Source of the DNA: Massilia pinisoli
GTDB lineage: Bacteria > Pseudomonadota > Gammaproteobacteria > Burkholderiales > Burkholderiaceae_D
Direction: 5' to 3'
NCBI RefSeq assembly: GCF_024753285.1
Contig: NZ_JANUGW010000012.1
Coordinates: 62,001-126,000, forward strand
Length of the DNA: 64,000 nt
This document shows positions 46,458 through 56,351 of the stretch, piece after piece. The notes beneath the pieces are model-generated. The model did no database searches and had not been told where the DNA came from. It saw only the letters and a program-made list of their open reading frames with translations. The position numbers and the translations under genes were made by a program. Numbering within the stretch: the stretch's first letter is position 1; each line of letters starts with the position of its first letter.

Positions 46458-47573
46458 TCAACGCTGCCCCAGCCGCGTATCCCCAAACAGGTGCTTGAAC
46501 TCATGCGGCTGCGAGCGCCAGTACTGGGGCGGCGCGCTGACCGATGCTCCCAACTCGACCGCCGCATGCCACGGCCAGCGGGGGTCGTACAGCATGGCGC
46601 GCGCCAGCGCCACCATGTCGGCCTGGCCCGTCTGCACGATGGTCTCGGCCTGCTTCGCCTCCGTGATCAGGCCCACGCCGATCGTCGGCATGGCCGTTTC
46701 CGCCTTGATGCGCGCGGCGAACTCGATCTGGTAACCCGGCCCGACGGGAATCTTCTGCAGCGGCGACACCCCGCCGCTCGACACGTGGATGAACTGGCAG
46801 CCGAGCTTCCCGAGCTCGCGCGCCAGCACGATGCTTTGCGCCAGGTCCCAGCCGCCGTCGACCCAGTCGCTGGCGGAGATGCGCATACCCACCACCATCT
46901 CCGGCGACACGGCCGCGCGCACTGCGGCGAACACTTCCAGCGGAAAGCGCATGCGGTTCTCCAGCGAGCCGCCATAGGCATCGTCGCGCCGGTTCGACAG
47001 CGGCGACAGGAACTGGTGCAGCAGATAGCCGTGGGCACCGTGGAGCTCGATGGCGTCCAGGCCCAGCGCATCGGCGCGGCGGGCGGCGGCAACGAAACCG
47101 TCCTTCACGCGCGCGAGGCCGGCGGCATCGAGCGCCTGCGGCACCGCATCGCCGTCCGCATGCGGGAGCGCGGACGGGGCCACGGTCTGCCAGCCATGCA
47201 CATGATCGGGCGGAATGCTCGCCCCACCCAGCCACGGCACCTCGCTGGACGCCTTGCGGCCCGCGTGCGCGAGCTGGATGGCGATCTTGATCGGAGAATG
47301 CTTCCGCATCGCGTTGACGACGGGTTCCAGCGCGGCCGCGTGCTCGTCGGACCACAGGCCCAGGTCGGCGTAGGTGATGCGGCCCTCCTCCGTCACGGCG
47401 GTCGCCTCGATGATGAGGAGACCGGCGCCGGACAGCGCGAGGTGACCCAGGTGGATCATATGCCAGTCGGTCGCGAGGCCCTGCTCGGCGGAGTATTGAC
47501 ACATCGGCGCGATGGCGATGCGGTTGGCCAGCGCGAGCGGGCCGAGCTCGATCGGTGAAAACAGCTTGCTCAT
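46458..47573 (-). CDS. Old yellow enzyme family ene-reductase, YqjM/XenA-like
   Basis: A 371-residue FMN oxidoreductase: MSKLFSPIELGPLALANRIAIAPM, then Cys25 in MCQYSAEQG (the class II cysteine that tunes the flavin), the His pair in ELHGAHGYLLHQFLSP, and PVGPGYQIEFAARIK toward the phosphate site. It reduces activated C=C bonds of enones or nitro esters with NADPH; the natural substrate is unknown. It stands between a REPIN-like repeat and astE, on the same strand as the arginine operon but separated from it by 90 bp. Confidence 0.92.
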   Translation of the reverse strand: MSKLFSPIELGPLALANRIAIAPMCQYSAEQGLATDWHMIHLGHLALSGAGLLIIEATAVTEEGRITYADLGLWSDEHAAALEPVVNAMRKHSPIKIAIQLAHAGRKASSEVPWLGGASIPPDHVHGWQTVAPSALPHADGDAVPQALDAAGLARVKDGFVAAARRADALGLDAIELHGAHGYLLHQFLSPLSNRRDDAYGGSLENRMRFPLEVFAAVRAAVSPEMVVGMRISASDWVDGGWDLAQSIVLARELGKLGCQFIHVSSGGVSPLQKIPVGPGYQIEFAARIKAETAMPTIGVGLITEAKQAETIVQTGQADMVALARAMLYDPRWPWHAAVELGASVSAPPQYWRSQPHEFKHLFGDTRLGQR

Positions 47574-47663
47574 GGGCGACGGCTTCCTATGGTCAAAGGA
47601 ACAGTCTAGCGCGCCTGGGGGAAACGTGCTTTTCGAGACGGCAAACGTACGTTGAACGAACGA

Positions 47664-48650
47664 TCAATCCGCGCGCACCACCATGATCCCCGCCCGCAAG
47701 CCCACCCGGACGTCGGGGTTGGGAAACACGACACACTCCTCGTCATGCTGAACGGTATAAACGGTTTCGCCATCGCGCGCGATCACCTCGCCCTTTTTCA
47801 ATGGCGTGAAGTTCTCCGTATCGCGCCCGAAGCTCATGGTGAACGCATCGGACAGCTTGGTGATCGACTGGGCCGTATTGAACACGATGGGCGCCGTACC
47901 GCCCGCCTGCACATGCCCGCGCAGCAGACCAGCCAGCGCATCGGCCATCGCCGCGAACTGCGACAGGTCGTTCTGCCCCAGCGTCCCGATGCGCCCCAGC
48001 TCCACGGTGGTGCCCGCGGTGCCGTACCGCTCGGCCGTCCAATAACTGTACGTGCCCGCAGATGCCGGATTCATGATGACGGCGTCGATGCCGCCCATCC
48101 CCAGCCATGCGATCAGCTCGCGACGGGGCGCGTCGGCGATCAGCTCCGGCACGATGGCAAAGCGCGGATAGCGCGACGCGCGGATCGCCGTGTGCAGGTC
48201 CAGGTGCCAGCGGCGCGGGCCGCTGCCGTCGAAGAACGCGGCGGTGGCCGCGATGAGCGTGTCCGCACGGCCGGCTTCGAACGTGCCGGCCAGGTCGCCC
48301 CGCTGGTCGCGGAACATGCGGTTCAGGTCCGCATCGATGAAGCGCTTGCCGGCCGCGATGGCGTCGATGTTCCCCACGCACAGCATCAAGTCCACCGCCA
48401 GTTCATGCGGCGTACGCGACAACGCGTCGATGGCATACGCCACCATCTCGATCGGCCCCGTCTCGTCGCCGTGCACGCCGACGGACAGCAGCACGGCGGG
48501 ACGATCCGGCGCCGGCGTTGCCGCCTTCACCGTCAACACACCCTTCGCAGGCTGGCCGACCGTGAAGCCGGCCTCCGCGAACCGGGCGGCCACCTCGCCG
48601 AAGTCGCCTTCGGCCAGCGCCCGGATTTCCTTCGGCAAGGTGGCCGTCAT
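47664..48650 (-). CDS. astE: Succinylglutamate desuccinylase
   Basis: The last enzyme of the arginine succinyltransferase pathway; it hydrolyses N-succinylglutamate to glutamate and succinate. The 328 residues have the zinc-carboxypeptidase-like motif GVHGDETGP (His60, Glu63), His152 in LDLHTAI and the catalytic Glu216 in TVELGRIG. It starts only 3 nt after the stop of the NAD-glutamate dehydrogenase gene, so the two are tightly linked: its product glutamate is the dehydrogenase substrate. It is the last gene of the operon. Confidence 0.94.
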   Translation of the reverse strand: MTATLPKEIRALAEGDFGEVAARFAEAGFTVGQPAKGVLTVKAATPAPDRPAVLLSVGVHGDETGPIEMVAYAIDALSRTPHELAVDLMLCVGNIDAIAAGKRFIDADLNRMFRDQRGDLAGTFEAGRADTLIAATAAFFDGSGPRRWHLDLHTAIRASRYPRFAIVPELIADAPRRELIAWLGMGGIDAVIMNPASAGTYSYWTAERYGTAGTTVELGRIGTLGQNDLSQFAAMADALAGLLRGHVQAGGTAPIVFNTAQSITKLSDAFTMSFGRDTENFTPLKKGEVIARDGETVYTVQHDEECVVFPNPDVRVGLRAGIMVVRAD

Positions 48651-48653
48651 CGC

Positions 48654-51600
48654 TTACGCCAAGGTCGCGACCGAGGCCGCGGCATTGCCCGCCGCGAGGC
48701 GGTCCGGGCTCGCCCCTTCCGACAGCGACCACACCGCGAGCATCGCCTGCTCCAGGTCCGTCGGCTGGGTGTAGCCACCCGCCAAGCCCATCGCGGCCGT
48801 CAGCTCGCGCACCGCGGCCTGCATGTCGCCGGTGGCGCGGCTTGCTTCCAGCACTTCGAGCAGCAGGCGTTGCTGCGTGCGGCGCAGCGCTTGCAGCGCG
48901 TAGTTGCGCAGCTGTTCCTGCGACTTGCTGATGGCAGGCAGCTTGAGGCCGCGCTCCAGCATGTCGATACCCGCCTGCGCGCGCAACAGCATGCCCACCT
49001 GCAGGAACTCGGCCAGCGACATGCCTTGCGGACGCTGGACGGAGACGGCCGCGAACAGGAAGGCCGCGAGCGATTCGACCGTGTCGACCGCTTTCCACGC
49101 CTGCACGAACGACGACGACAGGCCGGCCTGCGCATCGGCATCCGACTTCGCCGGCATCAGCTGGCGCAGTTGTTCCGGCTGGGCGAACAGATTCGACAGC
49201 TCTTCCATGCCGCCGGCGCCGGCCTGCTCCGCCGGCAGCGACAGCACGCCTTCGATCACGGTGCGCAGCATCACGCGGGTGCGCGCGTCGACCGTCTGCG
49301 ACACGTCGCGCGGCACGGCCAGCGCATCATGGTCGAGCGCCTCGAACACGGGCGCCAGGTGCAGCGCGGCCCAGGCCTGGCCCCACGCTTTCACGACCTC
49401 GACGTCGTCGATGCGGTGTTCCAGCGCCAGGTCGCGCAGCATCAGCGGGCCGCAGCGGTTGACGGATTCGTTCGCGAGCACGGTCGCGAGGATCGCGTTC
49501 GCCAGCGGGTGCGCCAGCGGATCGCGCGTGGCGACCAGCTGCGCCGGGAAGTACGGGCGCAGGATGGTCTCGGCCCAAGGCTGCTGCGTGAGCGGCAGCG
49601 CGGCCAGCAGGCGCTTGAAGCGGTTCTTGACGTTGGCGACGACGACCGCCAGCTCCGGCGTCGTGAGGCCCAGCCCCAGTGCCTTGCGGCGCTGCAGTTC
49701 CGTCTCGCTCGGCAGCTGTTCCAGCTCGCGCGACACGGCGCCCTCAAGCTCCAGGCTGGCGATCAGCGCGGCGTAGCCGTCGACGACGGCGCTGTTCGAT
49801 TGCGCCTGCGCTTCGCGCACCAGCAGGTGCGTTTGCAGCGTGTTGTCGCGCAGGACCAGCTTCTCGATCTCGCCCGTCATTTCCGTCAGCAGGCGGTTGC
49901 GCTCGCCCTCGTCCAGCTGGCCCGCGTTGACTTCCGTGTCGAGCCAGATCTTGACGTTGACTTCGTGGTCGGAGCAGTCCACGCCGGCCGAGTTGTCGAT
50001 GGCGTCCGTGAAGATGCGGCCGCCGGCCAGCGCGAATTCGATGCGGCCGGCCTGCGTCGCACCCAGGTTGCCGCCTTCCGCCACGACTTTTACACGCAGC
50101 TCGTTGCCGTTGACGCGGATGTTGTCGTTGGCACGGTCTTTCACCTGTGCGTGCGATTCGCTCGACGCCTTGATGTAGGTGCCGATGCCGCCGTTGTAGA
50201 ACAGGTCGACCGGTGCCAGCAGGATTCGGTGCATCAGTTCCTCAGGCGTCAGCGACGTCTCTTCGATGTCCAGCGCTGCGCGCACCTGCGGCGACAGCTC
50301 GATGTGACGCGCCGTGCGCGGGAACACGCCGCCGCCTTCCGAGATCAGCTCCTTGTTGTAGTCCTCCCATGAGGAACGCGGCAGCGCGAACATGCGCTTG
50401 CGTTCTTCGAACGACACGGCGACGTCCGGATTCGGGTCGAGGAAGATGTGGCGGTGGTCGAATGCGGCCAGCACTTTCAGCTGGCGCGACAGCAGCACGC
50501 CGTTGCCGAACACGTCGCCCGACATGTCGCCCACGCCGACCATCGTCACCGGGGTCGAGTTCATGTCGTGGCCCATCTCGTAGAAGTGGCGCTTCACGGC
50601 TTCGAACGCGCCCTTCGCCGTGATGCCCATCTTCTTGTGGTCGTAGCCGTTCGAGCCGCCCGATGCGAACGCGTCGCCCAGCCAGAAGCCGCGCGAGACG
50701 GCGATGCTGTTGGCGATGTCGGAGAACGTCGCGGTGCCCTTGTCGGCGGCGACGACGAGGTACGGGTCGTCCTGGTCATAGCGGACGGTGTCCGTCGGCG
50801 GCACGATCTCGCCGCGCACGCGGTTGTCCGTCATTTCCAGCAGGCTCGCGATGAACAGGCGGTAGACGGCTTCGCCTTCGGCCGCCACGACGTCACGCGC
50901 CGCATCCTTCGGCATCTGCTTGCAGACGAAGCCGCCCTTCGAACCGGCCGGCACGATGACGGCGTTCTTGACCATCTGCGCCTTCACGAGGCCCAGCACT
51001 TCCGTGCGGTAGTCTTCCATGCGGTCGGACCAGCGCAGGCCGCCGCGCGCGACAGGGCCGCCGCGCAGGTGCACGCCTTCGAAGCGGCGCGAGAACACGT
51101 AGATCTCGCGGAACGGACGCGGTTCCGGCACCAGCGCCAGGTGGCTCGTGTCCAGCTTGAAGATGATCTTTTCGCCGTCGTTCTGGTAGTAGTTGGTGCG
51201 CACGGTCGCCATCACGAGGTCGACCAGCGCGGCCATGATTTCCTCGGTGTCGGCATGGTTGACGCTGGCGAGGCCGGCCTTCAGCATGGCCAGCTTGGCA
51301 TCGCCCGCCGCGCGTTCCTCATCCGACAGCTTCGGATCGAAGCGCAAGGTGAAGCCTTCGACGAGTTCCTTGACGAGGGCCGCGCGCGGGCGCAGCGTCT
51401 CCGCCATGTAGCGGGTCGAGAACTTGCTGCCGGCCTGGCGCCAGTAGCTGATGTAGGCGCGCACGAGCTGCACTTCGCGCATCGACAGGCCGCCTTCGAT
51501 CGTGAGGCCGTTCAGGCGGCCGTCTTCCGCTTCGCCGTTGAACAGCGCGGCAAACAGCTCGTCCGCGACGTCCACGACACCGGGCTTGGCCAGCTTGGCG

Positions 51601-53399
51601 GCGGAATCGGCGTCGACGATCAGGCTCGTGATGTAGCGGCGGGTGCCGTCGGCCGTATCGATCCAGAAGCTCTGTTCGCGGTCGATGGCGACGCCGGCGT
51701 TCTGCAGCGCGGGCAGGATGCGCGACAGCGACGGCATCGTGTTCGCCGAGTACAGGCGCAGCGACGTGACCCCGGCTTCATCCGTTTCGATGCGCACGGA
51801 CACGTGGCCCTGCTGGCCGTTCGCGATGAGCGCCGTCACGTCGCGGAAGGCGATTTCCGGCGCCGTCGCCGCGACGTAGTTCACCGGCAGCGTGGGCAGG
51901 AGCTTGCGCAGCGCGTTGCGGGTCGGGACGTCTTCCACGGTGTCGGTCAGCGCCGTGTAGCGGTCGTGCCAGCCGTCCAGCACGGACAGCAGCGGTTTCT
52001 GGATGTCCGTTTCGAGGTCGAGCGGATAGCGCGCGGCTTGGGCGATCAGGTAGACGCGGGCCAGCGGGCCGTCGGCGACGAGGGTCTGCGTGCGGACGTC
52101 GACGGCGCCCGAGCTGTCCTTCAGCGCCTGCGCCAGCGCGGCCACGACGGCGGCGCTGTAGCGCTCGCGCGGCAGGTAGACGAGGACGTTCAGGTGGCGT
52201 TGATACACGTCGCGGCGGGCGAACACTTTCGCGCGCGGCTGCTTGTACAGCGAGACGACGGAGCTGCACACCTGGGCGAGCCATTCCGGATCGGCTTCCA
52301 GCGCTTCCGTGCGCGGCAGCGATTCCAGGATCTCGAGGAATTTCTCGGCGCGGAAGCCTTCCTGGCGCACGCCGGCGATGGACAGCACCTTCGCCACGCG
52401 GCCGCGCGCGAACGGCAGGCGCGCCAGCGGCGTCGACGTGGCGGCGCGGGTGAACAGGCCGACGAAGCAGTGCTCGCCGATCGTGTTGCCCTGCGTGTCG
52501 GTGTCGCGCACGCCGATGAAGTCCAGCGGCTGGTCGCGGTGCAGGGTGCCGGCCACGTCGGCCTTCACGATGGACAGGGTGTCGTCGCGCTTGGACAAGA
52601 TTTCGAAATCGCCCGGGATGTTCTGCAGGCAGGTGCCGTACACGGGGTGCGCCGTGTCCTGCAGGACGCCGATGCGGCTCGGGATGTCGCGTTCGAGTTC
52701 GCGCACGCCCGGCTTCACGAAATAGTAGGCGTAGCCGAACGGCTCGAAGCCTTCGTTCTTGGCCCAGTCGAGGAACGCGGCGACTTCCTGGCCGGACGGC
52801 GTACCTTGTGCGGCTGCCGCGGCGGCAACAGCGGTCATGCGGTCGGCCATCGCGACGGCGTCGCGGTGCACGGTGGCGGCGTCGCGCGCGACCATCTGGA
52901 TGCGGGCGATGAGTTCGGAGAGTTCATCCTGCGGCAGGTCTTCCGCCAGCAGGCACAGGACATACGATTCCAGCGGCGCGCCGGTCTCGCCGACGGCGAC
53001 CACGCGGCCGGCTTCGTCGCGGCGCACGGGCAGCACGGCATTCATGACGCCCGACGCGACGACGCGCTGGCGGCGCAGCGCCATCACGAACGAGTCGACG
53101 AGGTAGGGCATGTCCTCGTTCAGGATCAGCAAGGCGGTCGACATGCCGCTGCGCCCGTCCGTGGAGCGCATCTGCGCGATCTGGCAGCCGTCCGTCGTGC
53201 GCTGCGCCACCTGGGCGAATGCGTCCCACAGGATGGCGGCGAGATTGCGCGGGTCGATGCCGGCCAGGTCGTCTTCGTCCAGGGCGCCGATCCAGGCGCC
53301 GATCAGCGCGCCCACTTGTTCGGGGGCGTTGGCCGGCTTGTTCTCGTTGACCAACGCAAGGGTCTGGGTGCGCAGATCGTGAGGCATGTCTTTGTTCAT
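48654..53399 (-). CDS. gdhB: NAD-specific glutamate dehydrogenase, 180-kDa type
   Basis: A 1581-residue enzyme that oxidatively deaminates glutamate to 2-oxoglutarate. The large N-terminal part, with ACT-like and unassigned segments, is followed by the catalytic core with RGGLRWSDRMEDYRTEVLGLVKAQ and KNAVIVPAGSKGGF (about residues 811-823), then SNGYDHKKMGITAKGAFEAVKRHF and GVGDMSGDVFGNG in the nucleotide-binding region. The long helical C terminus is typical of GDH-180 proteins. The ATG at 53399 has GGAGAAGCA. It lies between astB and astE on the same strand, which places glutamate removal at the end of the arginine pathway. A 128-bp leader separates it from astB. Confidence 0.95.
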   Translation of the reverse strand: MNKDMPHDLRTQTLALVNENKPANAPEQVGALIGAWIGALDEDDLAGIDPRNLAAILWDAFAQVAQRTTDGCQIAQMRSTDGRSGMSTALLILNEDMPYLVDSFVMALRRQRVVASGVMNAVLPVRRDEAGRVVAVGETGAPLESYVLCLLAEDLPQDELSELIARIQMVARDAATVHRDAVAMADRMTAVAAAAAAQGTPSGQEVAAFLDWAKNEGFEPFGYAYYFVKPGVRELERDIPSRIGVLQDTAHPVYGTCLQNIPGDFEILSKRDDTLSIVKADVAGTLHRDQPLDFIGVRDTDTQGNTIGEHCFVGLFTRAATSTPLARLPFARGRVAKVLSIAGVRQEGFRAEKFLEILESLPRTEALEADPEWLAQVCSSVVSLYKQPRAKVFARRDVYQRHLNVLVYLPRERYSAAVVAALAQALKDSSGAVDVRTQTLVADGPLARVYLIAQAARYPLDLETDIQKPLLSVLDGWHDRYTALTDTVEDVPTRNALRKLLPTLPVNYVAATAPEIAFRDVTALIANGQQGHVSVRIETDEAGVTSLRLYSANTMPSLSRILPALQNAGVAIDREQSFWIDTADGTRRYITSLIVDADSAAKLAKPGVVDVADELFAALFNGEAEDGRLNGLTIEGGLSMREVQLVRAYISYWRQAGSKFSTRYMAETLRPRAALVKELVEGFTLRFDPKLSDEERAAGDAKLAMLKAGLASVNHADTEEIMAALVDLVMATVRTNYYQNDGEKIIFKLDTSHLALVPEPRPFREIYVFSRRFEGVHLRGGPVARGGLRWSDRMEDYRTEVLGLVKAQMVKNAVIVPAGSKGGFVCKQMPKDAARDVVAAEGEAVYRLFIASLLEMTDNRVRGEIVPPTDTVRYDQDDPYLVVAADKGTATFSDIANSIAVSRGFWLGDAFASGGSNGYDHKKMGITAKGAFEAVKRHFYEMGHDMNSTPVTMVGVGDMSGDVFGNGVLLSRQLKVLAAFDHRHIFLDPNPDVAVSFEERKRMFALPRSSWEDYNKELISEGGGVFPRTARHIELSPQVRAALDIEETSLTPEELMHRILLAPVDLFYNGGIGTYIKASSESHAQVKDRANDNIRVNGNELRVKVVAEGGNLGATQAGRIEFALAGGRIFTDAIDNSAGVDCSDHEVNVKIWLDTEVNAGQLDEGERNRLLTEMTGEIEKLVLRDNTLQTHLLVREAQAQSNSAVVDGYAALIASLELEGAVSRELEQLPSETELQRRKALGLGLTTPELAVVVANVKNRFKRLLAALPLTQQPWAETILRPYFPAQLVATRDPLAHPLANAILATVLANESVNRCGPLMLRDLALEHRIDDVEVVKAWGQAWAALHLAPVFEALDHDALAVPRDVSQTVDARTRVMLRTVIEGVLSLPAEQAGAGGMEELSNLFAQPEQLRQLMPAKSDADAQAGLSSSFVQAWKAVDTVESLAAFLFAAVSVQRPQGMSLAEFLQVGMLLRAQAGIDMLERGLKLPAISKSQEQLRNYALQALRRTQQRLLLEVLEASRATGDMQAAVRELTAAMGLAGGYTQPTDLEQAMLAVWSLSEGASPDRLAAGNAAASVATLA

Positions 53400-53527
53400 T
53401 TGCTTCTCCAAGCTGATAGTTGCGCCGGGTTCGTCACGGCTTGTGGCCACATGTTCCCGGCTTGTATGGACAGGGTTGTCCCGTCCAGATTCGTGCTTCC
53501 CTATTACCGGAAACTATCTTTTACCAA

Positions 53528-54871
53528 TCACGCCAAATCATACAACCCCGGCAAGCCGAGGATGCGTTCGAGGTCCTCCAGTGCGGCCGCGCATTCGATC
53601 GCCAGTTGCGGGTCGGCCAGGTCCTTCGGCTCGACGCGGTCGCGGTAGTGGCGCTCGACCCATGGCACGAGGCGCGCATACAGGTCTTCCGTCATCAGCA
53701 CGCCCTGGTGCATGGCGGCCGCTTCCTCGTCCGTGAGCACGACGCGCAGGCGCAGGCACGCGGGGCCGCCGCCGTTGCGCATGCTCTGGCGCAGGTCGAA
53801 TTCGATCAACTCGTCGATGGCGCCGTCGCTCGCCACCAGTTGCTCCAGGTAGCGCGCGACGGTCGCCGTCTCGCGGCATTCGTGCGGCACGACGAGCGCC
53901 ATGCGGCCGTCCGGCTTGGACAGCAGCTGGCTGTTGAACAGGTAGCTCGCCACCGCATCGGCGACGGGCACGACGCCCGTGTCCACGCGCACGGCGCGCA
54001 GGTCGGTGCCGGTGACGCCCAGTGCGCGGCGCAGCGCTTCCAAGGTGCCCGCTTCGTTGGCAAAGGCCTGCTCGTGGTAGAAGAGCACGTTGCCGTTGCC
54101 GACCGCGATCACGTCGTTGTGGAACACGCCCTGGTCGATCACGTCCGGATTCTGCGACGCGAACACGGTGCGCGCGGCATCCAGGCCGTGCAGGCGGGCG
54201 ACGGCTTGCGACGCTTCCAAGGTCTGGCGTGCCGGGTACTTGGTCGGTGCGGGTGCGGACGGGTCGAACTCGACGCGGCCATAAACGAAAAACTCGACGC
54301 CGGCCGCGCCGTGGGCGCTGGCGAAGCGCGTGTGGTTGGCGGCACCCTCGTCGCCGAACGCGGGCGTCGATGGCAGCGGGTCGTGCACGACGAAGCGGTC
54401 CGGGTTCGCGAACAGCGCGCGCAGGGTGCGCGTCGCTTGCTCGTGCTCTTCCGCGCGGTGCAGCTTGTTGTTCAGGTTCGCCGCCGTGAAATGCACGCGG
54501 CCATCGCGGGTGTCTGCGGACGGGCTGACGGTGGCGGCGTTCGCCGTCCACATCGGCGACGCCGAGTACGCGCAGGCGAGGATCACCGGCGATTCGCGGT
54601 AGGCCTGTGCCAGGACGTCGGCGTCCGTGCCGGAAAAGCCGAGGCGGCGCAGCAGGCGGAAGTTCGGACGCGCCTGCGGCGGCAGCAAGCCTTGCGCGAA
54701 GCCGCGCGCGGCCAAATCCCGCATCTTGGCGAGGCCCTGCAGCGCGGCCTGGCGCGGGTTCGACGCGCTCCTCACATTGCTGAACGAGGCGACGTTGCCG
54801 AACGAGAGGCCGGCGTAGTTGTGCGACGGGCCCACGAGGCCGTCGAAGTTGAATTCGCGTGCGTTGCGCAT
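53528..54871 (-). CDS. astB: N-succinylarginine dihydrolase
   Basis: A 447-residue amidinotransferase-superfamily enzyme. It turns N2-succinylarginine into N2-succinylornithine with release of two ammonia and CO2. The catalytic triad is visible as Glu175 (AFGDEGAANH), His251 (VFHNDVI) and Cys372 (NGGGPACLRLR), near the E. coli numbers 174/248/365. The typical N terminus EFNFDGLVGPSHNYAGLS is present. It follows astD, with its ATG (54871) 2 nt before the astD stop codon ends (54873). Confidence 0.96.
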   Translation of the reverse strand: MRNAREFNFDGLVGPSHNYAGLSFGNVASFSNVRSASNPRQAALQGLAKMRDLAARGFAQGLLPPQARPNFRLLRRLGFSGTDADVLAQAYRESPVILACAYSASPMWTANAATVSPSADTRDGRVHFTAANLNNKLHRAEEHEQATRTLRALFANPDRFVVHDPLPSTPAFGDEGAANHTRFASAHGAAGVEFFVYGRVEFDPSAPAPTKYPARQTLEASQAVARLHGLDAARTVFASQNPDVIDQGVFHNDVIAVGNGNVLFYHEQAFANEAGTLEALRRALGVTGTDLRAVRVDTGVVPVADAVASYLFNSQLLSKPDGRMALVVPHECRETATVARYLEQLVASDGAIDELIEFDLRQSMRNGGGPACLRLRVVLTDEEAAAMHQGVLMTEDLYARLVPWVERHYRDRVEPKDLADPQLAIECAAALEDLERILGLPGLYDLA

Positions 54872-54872
54872 G

Positions 54873-56351
54873 TTAGAAATTCAATCCCGGAGACAGTTTG
54901 GCCGGCATGTCCAGCTCGGACGTTTCGATCGAGGCGACGGGATACGCGCAGTAGTCGGCCGCATAGTAAGCGCTCGGACGGTGGTTGCCGGACTTGCCCA
55001 CACCGCCGAACGGCGCCGAGCTGGCGGCGCCCGTCGTCGGACGGTTCCAGTTGACGACGCCGGCACGCGCCTTGATGGCGAAGCGCTTCCACAAGTCGTC
55101 CGACGGGGAGAGGAGCGCCGCGGCGAGGCCGAATGCCGTCGCGTTGGCAGCGGCGATGGCCTGGTCGAAATCGGCCACGCGGATCACCTGCAGCAAGGGG
55201 CCGAACCATTCCTCGTCCGGGATGCCTGTCGCATCCGTCACGTCGACGATGCCCGCCGTGACGAAGCCCGCGTTCGGATCGAGCTGGCGCATGCGCAGCA
55301 GCACCTTGCCGCCCTGCGCTTCCATCATGGCCTGCGCCTGCACGAGACGCTGCGCGACGGCGGCCGAGACGACGGGGCCCATGAACGGCTGCGGGTCCGC
55401 GTTCGACGGGCCCACCGCGAGCTTGCTTGCCACTTCCACGAGGCGGTCGATGAACGCCTTGCCTTGCGGCGTATCCTGCACGATCATGCGGCGCGCGCAC
55501 GTGCAACGCTGGCCCGCCGAGATGAACGCGGACATCACCGCATGGTGCACGGCCGCGTCCCGCATTTTCTCATTCTCTTGCACGTCCCAGACGACGATTG
55601 GGTTATTGCCGCCCATTTCCAGCGCCAGCATCTTGCCCGGCTGGCCGCCGAACTGTTTATGCAGCGCGGCGCCCGTCTGGCTGCTACCGGTGAACAGGAT
55701 GCCGTCGACGTCGGCCTGGCCCAGCGCGACACCGGTCGCGCGGCCGCCGTTCACGAGGTTCAGCACACCTTTCGGCAGGCCGGCCTGTTCCCACAGCTGC
55801 ACCGTGCGCACGGCCGTGCGCGGCGCGTATTCGCTCGGCTTGAACACGAGCGTGTTCCCCGCGATCAGCGCCGGCACGATGTGGCCGTTCGGCAGGTGGC
55901 CGGGGAAGTTGTACGGGCCGAACACGCCGAACACGCCATGCGGACGGTGGCGCAGCACGGCGTTGCCGTCCGCGACCTTGTTACTGGTCTCGCCCGTGCG
56001 CGCGGCATGCGATTGCACGGAGATGTCGACCTTGTTCGCCATCGTCGTCACTTCGGTGCGGGCTTCCCACAGCGGCTTGCCCACTTCCTCGGCGATGATC
56101 GCGGCCAGTTCCTCATTGTGCTCCTTGAGCAGGTCGCGGAAACGCTGGCAGATGGCGATGCGCTGCTCGAGCGGCGTCAGGGCCCAGTCTTCGAACGCGG
56201 CGCGTGCGGCCTTCACGGCGCGGTCCACTTCTTCCGCCGTCGATTCGTTGCTGGTCCAGGTCTGGCGGCCCGTGGACGGGTCGATCGTCGCGAGCAGCGG
56301 ACCGGAGCCGGCCAGCCATTCGCCGTCAATAAAATTGGAGACGTTAGCCAT
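54873..56351 (-). CDS. astD: Succinylglutamate-semialdehyde dehydrogenase
   Basis: A 492-residue aldehyde dehydrogenase of the AST pathway; it oxidises succinylglutamate semialdehyde with NAD+. Catalytic Glu245 (ALEMGGNNP) and Cys283 (AGQRCTCARR) are present, as is the Rossmann motif FTGSSQTG (220-227). The family-typical N terminus FIDGEWLAGSG is clear. The start overlaps the end of aruG by 8 nt. Confidence 0.96.
   Translation of the reverse strand: MANVSNFIDGEWLAGSGPLLATIDPSTGRQTWTSNESTAEEVDRAVKAARAAFEDWALTPLEQRIAICQRFRDLLKEHNEELAAIIAEEVGKPLWEARTEVTTMANKVDISVQSHAARTGETSNKVADGNAVLRHRPHGVFGVFGPYNFPGHLPNGHIVPALIAGNTLVFKPSEYAPRTAVRTVQLWEQAGLPKGVLNLVNGGRATGVALGQADVDGILFTGSSQTGAALHKQFGGQPGKMLALEMGGNNPIVVWDVQENEKMRDAAVHHAVMSAFISAGQRCTCARRMIVQDTPQGKAFIDRLVEVASKLAVGPSNADPQPFMGPVVSAAVAQRLVQAQAMMEAQGGKVLLRMRQLDPNAGFVTAGIVDVTDATGIPDEEWFGPLLQVIRVADFDQAIAAANATAFGLAAALLSPSDDLWKRFAIKARAGVVNWNRPTTGAASSAPFGGVGKSGNHRPSAYYAADYCAYPVASIETSELDMPAKLSPGLNF

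Noticed and set aside
47652..50372. A very long open frame opposite gdhB and astE (about 900 codons), rich in Arg, His and Gln
   Set aside because: Long stop-free antisense frames are normal at this GC content. The opposite strand encodes clearly conserved enzymes and the antisense translation has no recognisable domain.
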